Shown here piece after piece: positions 57,633 through 64,000 of a stretch of 64,000 nt of DNA. Made by a program: the position numbers and the translations under genes. How positions within the stretch are numbered: position 1 is the first letter of the stretch; every line of letters begins with the position of its first letter. This stretch comes from Nannocystis pusilla. Its GTDB lineage: Bacteria > Myxococcota_A > Polyangia > Nannocystales > Nannocystaceae. Location of the stretch: NCBI RefSeq assembly GCF_026626665.1, contig NZ_JAPNKE010000002.1, positions 8,576,001-8,640,000 on the forward strand, given 5' to 3'. The notes beneath the pieces were generated by a model, which was not told the DNA's origin, did no database searches, and saw only the letters and a program-made list of their open reading frames with translations.

Positions 57633-58479
57633 TCATGTTCCCGAGGACATGTGCGAAAGTTGTAGCGAGCCGGCGGCGCTGGGGCTGCCGCCGCGGCCGC
57701 GCGCGGCGCCAGGGTCGAGCTCGACGCGCTCGATGGCGGCGCCCACCGGGGTGCAGTAGTCGAGGACGCTGTCGTCCTCGGGGTCGCACGCGGGCGCGGC
57801 CTCGGCGAGCCGCTGCTCGGGGGTGCAGGCGACGTCGGCGACGGCGAGCGGCGGGAGGGCGCGACCGTCGGCCAGCGAGAGGCGCACGCCCGCGGTCCCC
57901 GCGGCGACCGGGGCGCTCCACCACGCGCACGGCGGCAGGGGCCCCGGCGCCGGGCTGGGCGGGGCAATCTGTCCCCTGGGACACGAGCTCGGCGGCGACG
58001 GGGAAGGGCGGGGCGTCGGCGGCGACGACGTCGGCGGACTGGCCGTCGAGGTCGCGGCCGTCGGCGTCGAACAGCTGGCCGGCGACGGTGACGCTGACGA
58101 GCTCGCGCTGCGGCGCGGGGATGACGAGCTCGAGCGCCCGGAGCTCGTCGCGCTCGCTGGCGGGGGCGAGGCTGGCGGCGATCGGGACGCGCCGGGTGCC
58201 GTCGCGGGCGAGGACGACGAAGCGGCCGGGGATCAGCGCGGCCGGGTCGAGCGGGCGGGTGAAGACGAGGTAGACGAGGGTGCCGACCGGGACGCCGAAG
58301 TACTCGCGCTCGTCGCCGGTGGGCGGGGGCTGGGCGTGGGCGGAGAGGATCCGGGTGGGTACGCCGAGCGGGCGCGCGGCCGCGGGGGCGCCGCCAGGAG
58401 GCTGCGGCGGCATGTCGGACGGGGCGACGGCGCAGGCGGCGAACGCGAGGGCGGCCGCGACACGGAACAGGGCAGGCAC
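57633..58479 (-). CDS. Lipoprotein of unknown function, frameshift
   Basis: About 282 residues reconstructed. The GTG at 58479 gives MPALFRVAAALAFAAC, a signal peptide with lipobox FAAC. The central part looks like a beta-sandwich (YFGVPVGTLVYLVFTRPLDP, RELVSVTVAGQLFDADGRDL), similar in style to Ig-like bacterial domains. The frame breaks near 57918-57932, after which it continues as SAPVAAGTAGVRLSLADGRA to a short acidic, Cys-containing end (CTPEQRLAEAAPACDPEDDS). The last 10 residues come from a hairpin repeat (57634-57651). It precedes the kinase gene by 11-31 bases and may be part of its operon, possibly as a sensor accessory. Confidence 0.65.
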
Positions 58480-58492
58480 GCGAGCGCCAGGG

Positions 58493-58498
58493 TACACT
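58493..58498 (+). promoter_or_regulatory. TACACT box close to the miaE start
   Basis: TACACT ends 10 bases before the ATG at 58509, as in other genes here, suggesting a transcript with little or no leader. No good -35 box is seen. Confidence 0.35.
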
Positions 58499-58508
58499 GC
58501 CGCCGCCG

Positions 58509-59111
58509 ATGCTGCACCTGGCCGCGCCGACCGATGAGCGCTGGGCCGCGCGAGCGCGCGAGCACCTGCCCGAGATCCTCCTCGACCACGCGCACTGCGA
58601 GAAGAAGGCGGCGTCGACGGCGTTGTCGCTGATCTTCCGCTACCCGGAGCGGCCGGCGATGGTGGTGCCGCTGTCGCGGCTGGCGCGCGAGGAGCTGGCC
58701 CACTTCGAGGAGGTGGTGGCGGTGATGCGCGCGCGCGGGCTGGAGTTCCGCCGCCAGACGCCGAGCCCCTACGCGGCCAAGCTGATGGCGGCCGCCCGCA
58801 CGCACGAGCCGATGCGCCTGCTCGATACGCTGCTGTGCTGCTCGCTGATCGAGGCCCGCAGCTGCGAACGGATGCGCCTGCTGGCGGAGACGCTGGACGA
58901 CCCGGGGCTGGTGAAGCTGTACCGCGGGCTCTTGGCATGTGAGGCGCGCCACTTTCACAGTTACGTGGAGCTGGCGCGGGAGCTGGAGCTGGTTCCTGAA
59001 GCGGAGCTCATGGCGCGGCTCGATGTTCTGGCTGCGCACGAGGCCGAGGTGTTGCGGGGCGACCCGGGCGAGCCGCGGCTGCACAGCGCGGTCGACCCTG
59101 CGCTACATTGA
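58509..59111 (+). CDS. miaE: tRNA-(ms2io6A37)-hydroxylase
   Basis: 200 residues. A di-iron enzyme that hydroxylates the isopentenyl chain on A37 of certain tRNAs. Ligand-bearing segments: LLDHAHCEKKAASTAL, LAREELAHFEEVV, SLIEARSCERMRLLAE and LLACEARHFHSYVELA, the ferritin-like four-helix layout of MiaE. The start is ATG 58509. The next gene follows after 7 bases. Confidence 0.93.
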   Translation: MLHLAAPTDERWAARAREHLPEILLDHAHCEKKAASTALSLIFRYPERPAMVVPLSRLAREELAHFEEVVAVMRARGLEFRRQTPSPYAAKLMAAARTHEPMRLLDTLLCCSLIEARSCERMRLLAETLDDPGLVKLYRGLLACEARHFHSYVELARELELVPEAELMARLDVLAAHEAEVLRGDPGEPRLHSAVDPALH

Positions 59112-59118
59112 GGCCCGC

Positions 59119-59592
59119 ATGACCAGCGAACACCGCCCGTTCCGCGTCCTCGGGGTCCAGCAGATCGCAGTCGGCGGCCGCGACAAGGCGGCGCTGCGCC
59201 GGCTGTGGTCCGACCTGCTCGGCCTGCCGATCGTCGGCACCTTCCGCAGCGAGCGCGAGAACGTCGACGAGGACATCGCGGTCGCCGGCACGGGGCCGTG
59301 GCAGGTCGAGGTCGACCTGATGCAGCCGCTCGACCCCGACAAGCGACCCCGCGTCCACGAGCCGGCCCTCAATCACGTCGGCCTGTGGGTCGACGACCTC
59401 GACGCGGCGGTGACCTGGCTCTCGGGACAGGGGGTCCGCTTCGCCCCCGGCGGGATCCGCCGCGGCGCGTCCGGCCACGACGTGTGCTTCATCCACCCCC
59501 GCGGCGACGACGGCGGCGCGCCGATCGGCGGCGAGGGCGTGCTCATCGAATTGGTGCAGGCGCCGGCCGAGCTGATCGCGGCCGGACGCTGA
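59119..59592 (+). CDS. VOC-family (glyoxalase-like) protein
   Basis: 157 residues. Two beta-alpha-beta-beta-beta units of the vicinal oxygen chelate fold: FRVLGVQQIAVGGRDKAALR then NHVGLWVDDLDAAVTWLSGQ, ending VLIELVQAPAE. Likely metal ligands are in QQIAV, EVDLMQ, NHVGLW and LIELVQ. VOC enzymes include lactoylglutathione lyase and many dioxygenases; the exact reaction is unclear. The start is ATG 59119, with a TACATT box (59104-59109) 9 bases before it, inside the end of miaE. A hairpin repeat (59594-59611) begins 1 base after the stop. Confidence 0.85.
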   Translation: MTSEHRPFRVLGVQQIAVGGRDKAALRRLWSDLLGLPIVGTFRSERENVDEDIAVAGTGPWQVEVDLMQPLDPDKRPRVHEPALNHVGLWVDDLDAAVTWLSGQGVRFAPGGIRRGASGHDVCFIHPRGDDGGAPIGGEGVLIELVQAPAELIAAGR

Positions 59593-59619
59593 GGGACATG
59601 TCCCGAGAGACAGCCGCGG

Positions 59620-62481
59620 TCACGGCTTGCAGTCGCGCGAGATCATCGACTCGGCGACGCCGCGGTTGACCGGGCGCGAGAAGTAGTAGCCCTGGCCGAA
59701 CTCGCAGCCCATCTCGGCCAGGAGGTCGAGCTGGGCCCGGGTCTCGACGCCCTCGGCGATCACGCTCATCCCGAGGTTGTGCGCCAGCGTGACGATGGTG
59801 CGCACGATCTCCGCGTTCTCGCCGTCGGGGCCGATGTTGCTGATGAAGGAGCGGTCGATCTTCAGCGCCGACATCGGGAAGCGGTGCAGGTAGCTGAGCG
59901 AGGAGTAGCCGGTGCCGAAGTCGTCGACGTAGGAGTGGACCTGCTCGAGTCGGAGCTGTTCGATCAGCTCGGAGGCGGTCTTCGGATCTTCCATGATCAC
60001 GCTCTCGGTGATCTCGAGCTTGAGGCTCGACGGGACGAGCATGCTCTCGTGCAGGGCCTTGGCGATCAGCGCCGGCTGGGCGAACTGCTTGCCCGAGAGG
60101 TTGACGCTGATCGACAGCGCCTCGCGGTGGGGGTACTTGGCGTGCCAGCGCTGCATCTGGCCGCACGCCTCGCGCAGGACCCACTCGCCGATCGGGATGA
60201 TGAGGCCGGTCTCCTCGGCGCAGCCGATGAACTCGCCGGGCAGGACCAGGCCGCGCGTCGGGTGGTTCCAGCGCAGCAGCGCCTCGAAGCCGCTGATCTG
60301 GCCGCTGACGAGGTCGATGACCGGCTGGTAGTAGACCTCGAACTCGCCGCGCTCGATGGCCCGCCGCAGGTCGCCCTCCAGCGTGAGCTGGGCGACGGCC
60401 TCGGCGTGCATGTCGGCGTCGAACAGCTCGTAGCGGCTCTTGCCGCGCCGCTTGGCCCGGTGCATCGCGGTGTCGGCGTCGCGCAGGATGTCCTCGGTGC
60501 GCTCGTAGCCGAGCGCGCTCCAGGTGATGCCGACGCTGATCGAGGTGTAGACCTCCTGGTCGCGCAGGGCGAGCGGCTGCTTGAGCTGGCCGAGGATCCG
60601 GTCGGCCACGCGGATGGCGTCGCTGGCGTCCTGGACGTTGGGCAGCAGGACCCCGAACTCGTCGCCCGACAGGCGCGCGAGCAGGTCGTCGGGGCCGACG
60701 CAGTCCTGCAGCAGGCGCGCGACCGAGATCAGCAGGCGGTCGCCGGTCGAGTGGCCGAGGCTGTCGTTGACGTTCTTGAAGCGGTCGAGGTCGAGGCACA
60801 GCACCGCGAACGCGGCCCGGCCCTGGCGCACGCCCTGCAGCGCCGTCTCGAGCTTCTCCATGAAGGCCTGGCGGTTGGGCAGGCGCGTCAGCGGGTCGTG
60901 CAGCGAGTCGTGGCGCGAGCGCTCCTCGCGGGCGCGCAGGGCGATCTCGGCGCGGCGGCGGCGGGTGATGTCGCGGGCGACGACCTGGACGCCGGTGACC
61001 TCGCCGTCGAAGTCGCGCAGCGGCACGACGGTCGACGAGAACCACCCGTTCTTGCCGCGGACCTCGATCATCTCCTCGACCGACACGCCGATGCCGCTCT
61101 CCATGACCTGGGCGAAGCGGGCGAGGTAGGCCTCGGCCAGATCGGGCATGTCGGGCGCGAGGTCGCCGAGGCTCTTGCCGATCAGGCTGTCGACGGTCGA
61201 AGAGAAGAGGTCGGCGATCAGCTCGTTGGCGTGGAAGATGACGCCGTCGCGGTCGAAGCACAGCAGGAAGACGTCGCTGGCCTCGACCAGCAGCTGGTAC
61301 TTGATCTCGCTCTCCTGCAGGGCGCGCTCGATCTTGCGGCGCTCGCTGATGTCGACCAGCGTGATCATGATCGCCGCGCCCTGGTCGTCGTCCTCGACCG
61401 GAACGGCGGCGAGTTGGGTCCACAGCAGCTCGCCCCGGGCGGTGCGCAGGCCGACGGTGAGCGGCGGCTGCGGCTTGTGCTGCTCGAGGCAGCGCCGCAG
61501 CGGCGAAGCGGAGGCGAGCGGGTGGCCGTCGTCGCGCAGGGCGCCGCGCTCGAGGTCGTCGATCGTCAGCGCGGCGAGGGCCTCGGCGCTGTGACCGAGC
61601 AGCCGCTGCGCGGTGGTGTTCGACATGACGATCGCGCCGCGGGCGTCGAGCTGGAGGATGCCGGTCGGGACGGCGTCGATGAGGCGCAGCAGCGCCGGGG
61701 CGACCAGCGGGCGGGCGCCGACGGCCGGGTCGCCGAAGTGACGCGCGAGCCCCGGGCCTCGCGCAGCAGCCAGGCGTGCGTCTCGACCAGCGGCGGGTCG
61801 ACGCGCTGCGCCAGGTCGGGGTGCAGCTCGAACCACGCGGCCCGCGCGCGCGTAGGCGACCAGCGCGGTCCAGCGGGTGTACAGCGCCGGCGACAGCGCC
61901 CCGGCCAGCGCGGCCCGCCCGTCAGCGCCGCCCTGCGGGTCGGCGGCGAAGGCCAGGCCGCAGGTCATGAGCCTGTCGTGAAGGACAGGGTCTTCAGGCC
62001 ATGTCTCGAGGTGCAGGTGCTGCGCGGCGAGAGCGTCGCGGGCGGCCGGCAGCTGGGTGATGAAGGCGCGCGGGTCGTCGAGGGCCGCCAGCACGGCCGC
62101 GGGCGCGAGGCCCAGGCGGGTGAGCGCGAGCGCGTGCTCGACGAGGCCGGCGCCGGCCCGACGCAGGGTCAGGAGGAGGGTGAGCTCCTTGAAGACGGCG
62201 GGCAGCGGGCACTCGAGATAGGCGTGTCTGGCGGCGTGCCACAGGTCGGCGAGGGTGTCCGGACAGGCGAAGGCCGGCTCGAAGAACGCCGGCAGGTAGC
62301 CGAAACGCTGCTCGATCTGCGCGCGCAGGGCGGCCAGGCGGCCTCCGGCCCCGACCTCCCCCTGGGGTTCGAGCCCGCTCTCGGCGGGCGGTCCGGCATG
62401 TGCGTGGGCGTCCGTGATCGCAGCTCTCCGCGGGGAAAACCCCGCCAAAAGAGCGTTACAGGGGCCCGCGAGGGGTGTCAA
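59620..62481 (-). CDS. PAS-PAS-GGDEF-EAL protein with N-terminal AhpD-like domain; two compensating frameshifts
   Basis: 953 residues as read. N-terminal part (about 35-160: YLPAFFEPAFACPDTLADLW, KELTLLLTLRRAGAGLVEHA) resembles the AhpD/carboxymuconolactone decarboxylase fold but without its CxxC. Two PAS domains follow (about 265-380 and 400-515), then GGDEF (LSGDEFGVLL; SGDEF form) and EAL (FEALLRWNHP, LEITESVIMED, DDFGTGYSSLSYLH, KIDRSFI, AEGVE). These make or break cyclic di-GMP. Between about 61755 and 61850 the frame is shifted and shifted back; the alternate frame reads AAWFELHPDLAQRVDPPLVE. The start is uncertain (TTG 62481). Confidence 0.88.
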   Translation of the reverse strand: MTPLAGPCNALLAGFSPRRAAITDAHAHAGPPAESGLEPQGEVGAGGRLAALRAQIEQRFGYLPAFFEPAFACPDTLADLWHAARHAYLECPLPAVFKELTLLLTLRRAGAGLVEHALALTRLGLAPAAVLAALDDPRAFITQLPAARDALAAQHLHLETWPEDPVLHDRLMTCGLAFAADPQGGADGRAALAGALSPALYTRWTALVAYARAGRVVRAAPRPGAARRPAAGRDARLAAARGPGLARHFGDPAVGARPLVAPALLRLIDAVPTGILQLDARGAIVMSNTTAQRLLGHSAEALAALTIDDLERGALRDDGHPLASASPLRRCLEQHKPQPPLTVGLRTARGELLWTQLAAVPVEDDDQGAAIMITLVDISERRKIERALQESEIKYQLLVEASDVFLLCFDRDGVIFHANELIADLFSSTVDSLIGKSLGDLAPDMPDLAEAYLARFAQVMESGIGVSVEEMIEVRGKNGWFSSTVVPLRDFDGEVTGVQVVARDITRRRRAEIALRAREERSRHDSLHDPLTRLPNRQAFMEKLETALQGVRQGRAAFAVLCLDLDRFKNVNDSLGHSTGDRLLISVARLLQDCVGPDDLLARLSGDEFGVLLPNVQDASDAIRVADRILGQLKQPLALRDQEVYTSISVGITWSALGYERTEDILRDADTAMHRAKRRGKSRYELFDADMHAEAVAQLTLEGDLRRAIERGEFEVYYQPVIDLVSGQISGFEALLRWNHPTRGLVLPGEFIGCAEETGLIIPIGEWVLREACGQMQRWHAKYPHREALSISVNLSGKQFAQPALIAKALHESMLVPSSLKLEITESVIMEDPKTASELIEQLRLEQVHSYVDDFGTGYSSLSYLHRFPMSALKIDRSFISNIGPDGENAEIVRTIVTLAHNLGMSVIAEGVETRAQLDLLAEMGCEFGQGYYFSRPVNRGVAESMISRDCKP

Positions 62482-62725
62482 TTGCAGGACGCGTGAGGAG
62501 GCGGTCCGGACGCGGTTCTATCGCGGTTTTCCGGCCCCTCCGGCGCGATTTTCCGGGAGATCGGCGCTCGGACGGACGCACAGGTCCGCGGACGGGTGAC
62601 CGCGGCGCGCCCGATGACATGGCGGAAAGGACAGACGCGAACGCGCCGTCGGTCGGGCCTGCGAGCCGGCATCGCAAGAGCCGGCGAGGCGGCGACGGAC
62701 GACGCTGCGTCCGCAGAGTCGGTGA

Positions 62726-63133
62726 TCAGCCGGCCCGGCTATCGCTGGGATCGCCGGCGCCGCCCTCAGGGTCGGGCACGAAGCGGTTGATCTTGGAGAG
62801 CAGCCGCCGCAGGTCGATCGGCTTGGTGTCGTAATCGTCGCAGCCGGCCTCGAGGGCCTTCTCGCGGTCGCCGGACATGGCGTGCGCGGTGAGGGCGATG
62901 ACGGGGATATTCGCGGTCGCCTCGTGCTCCTTCAACACCCGCGTGGCGTACCAACCGTCCATGTCGGGGAGGCTCAAGTCCATCAGCACGATGTCGGGCT
63001 TCTCCTTCTTCACCATGGCGACGCCCTCGCCGCCGTCGACGGCGACGAGCACCTCGTAGCCCTTGCGACGCAGTCGCCTCGAGAGCATGTCCCGGCTGAG
63101 TTCGTTGTCCTCGACGATCAAGACCTTGGGCAT
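62726..63133 (-). CDS. Single-domain response regulator (CheY-like)
   Basis: 135 residues, receiver only. Acidic pocket KVLIVEDNE, phospho-Asp in DIVLMDLSLPDMDGW, Thr in PVIALTAHAMS and Lys in DDYDTKPIDLRRLL. The C-terminus is a short Gly/Pro-rich tail with no output domain, so it signals by protein contact (CheY- or DivK-like). The start is ATG 63133 (MPKVLIVE) or ATG 63145. The gap to the next gene (62482-62725) shows nothing recognisable. Confidence 0.93.
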   Translation of the reverse strand: MPKVLIVEDNELSRDMLSRRLRRKGYEVLVAVDGGEGVAMVKKEKPDIVLMDLSLPDMDGWYATRVLKEHEATANIPVIALTAHAMSGDREKALEAGCDDYDTKPIDLRRLLSKINRFVPDPEGGAGDPSDSRAG

Positions 63134-63246
63134 AACCGGGTCCATCCTAACACCAGCGGCCGGCGAAGGGCGACCGCGCGACGCGCCGGGCGACTGCGCG
63201 CCGCCAAGCTCGCGTCTGGTAAGCCCGTGTACGGCGGCGCGCCCGT

Positions 63247-64000
63247 TCAGGTCAGGATGAACTGTCCGTCGGCCTCGCGGCGGACCCGGCCCTCGCCCTC
63301 GAGCTTGCGCAGGTGGGCGTCCAGGGACCGCTCGGCCAGCCACCAGATCTCCCGCGGGGTGTCGCCGTAGGCGCCGGCGAGCAGCTCGGGCATCCGCGTG
63401 GCGCCGGCGTTCAGGGCGGCGAGCACCCGGCCCTCGCGCTGTCTGCGATGGGTGATGTAGCGCTCGAGGCACTCCTGCGGCGCCGTGATCACGGGCCCGT
63501 GGGAGGGGACGAGGGCCGTCGGTCGCGCCGCCCCCAGGCGGGCGAGCGAATCGAGGTACGCCGACATGTCTCCCCCGTCGGCAGGGTCGATGAGGATCGT
63601 CCCGATGCCGGCGACGAGGTCGCCGGCGTAGGCGATCCCGGTCCGCTCCTCGCAATAGACGAGGTGGCCCGGCGCGTGGCCCGGCGTGAACAGGGCTCGA
63701 AGGACATATCCGTCGTCCAGCTCGAGCCGGTCGCCGTCGGCCAGGGCCACGTCGACCGGGAAATCCACGCGGGCCGCGGTGAGCGAGTGGGCGTAGATCG
63801 GCGCGCCCCACCGCTGCGCGAGCTCGAACGCGTAGCCGATGTGATCGCCGTGGTGGTGGGTGACGAGCACGGCGACGATCTCCGCGCCCACGCCGGCTCG
63901 CTCCGTGAGCAACGCATCGAGCGCGGCCCGCTCAGTCGCAAACGGCGTGGCCGGCTCGATGACCGCGAGGCGCCGCGTGCCGACGATCAAAGTATTGGTC
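63247..64000 (-). CDS. Metallo-beta-lactamase-fold hydrolase (start beyond window)
   Basis: At least 250 residues, cut by the window edge. The metal site THHHGDHIGYA (HxHxDH), later ligands FTPGHAPGHLVYC and AYAGDLVAGIG, and SHGP are all present. A C-terminal winged-helix-like part (GDTPREIWWLAERSLDAHLR KLEGEGRV) is typical of the LACTB2-like group, which includes endoribonucleases and hydrolases. The visible N-terminal piece TNTLIVGTRRLAVIEP is the usual first strands, so only a few residues are missing. Confidence 0.9.
   Translation of the reverse strand, partial: TNTLIVGTRRLAVIEPATPFATERAALDALLTERAGVGAEIVAVLVTHHHGDHIGYAFELAQRWGAPIYAHSLTAARVDFPVDVALADGDRLELDDGYVLRALFTPGHAPGHLVYCEERTGIAYAGDLVAGIGTILIDPADGGDMSAYLDSLARLGAARPTALVPSHGPVITAPQECLERYITHRRQREGRVLAALNAGATRMPELLAGAYGDTPREIWWLAERSLDAHLRKLEGEGRVRREADGQFILT

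Overview
The window is about 70% G+C chromosomal DNA with densely packed genes on both strands. It looks like a member of the Myxococcota, probably on the Nannocystis/Enhygromyxa/Plesiocystis side, though that placement is an inference. The signs are many cysteine-rich or Ala/Pro-rich lipoproteins, a MYXO-CTERM-like C-terminal anchor on an FG-GAP protein, FHA, roadblock and GGDEF-EAL signalling proteins, several S41 proteases, a long B12-dependent ribonucleotide reductase and TonB-dependent outer-membrane proteins.

Layout. 1-5.5 kb: end of a methyltransferase, a PA0069-type radical SAM protein, a Pro/Ser-rich unknown, a TPR protein and an alpha/beta hydrolase. 5.7-12.9 kb: an outer-membrane barrel, a lipoprotein, a ComEA-like HhH protein, a Cys-rich lipoprotein, a protein with a striking (Cys-x-x) repeat, proC and a small anchored protein. 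13.07-15.08 kb: a group II intron with its reverse transcriptase, just upstream of a TonB-dependent receptor. 17.6-23.4 kb: XRE regulator, S41 peptidase, roadblock protein, Crp/Fnr regulator, a second S41 lipoprotein and another lipoprotein. 24-27.7 kb: bfr-bfd behind two Fur-box-like sites, then a subtilisin-like protease. 27.9-39.3 kb: tRNA-Arg(UCG), FG-GAP protein, FHA protein, divergent polysaccharide deacetylase plus CtpA-like protease, nrdJ, a winged-helix protein and tRNA-Asp(GUC). 39.5-47.7 kb: methyltransferase, asnB and an SbcD/SbcC-like nuclease-ATPase pair. 48.7-54.7 kb: two tandem paralogous membrane-anchored Ig-like/PDZ proteins. 54.8-58.5 kb: fatty-acid desaturase, OmpR-type response regulator, histidine kinase and a lipoprotein. 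58.5-64 kb: miaE, a VOC protein, a PAS-GGDEF-EAL protein, a single receiver protein and a metallo-beta-lactamase-fold hydrolase.

Three features cut across the window. (1) A family of short hairpins built from inverted GGACATG/GGACAGG half-sites occurs dozens of times, mostly just after stop codons and sometimes in frame inside genes. (2) Several intergenic regions hold unrelated tandem-repeat arrays of 22 to 80 bp. (3) About 18 single-base indels, mostly in homopolymer runs, break otherwise intact genes. They are so evenly spread that sequencing error is more likely than true decay, so broken genes are annotated here as one reconstructed CDS with the break stated.
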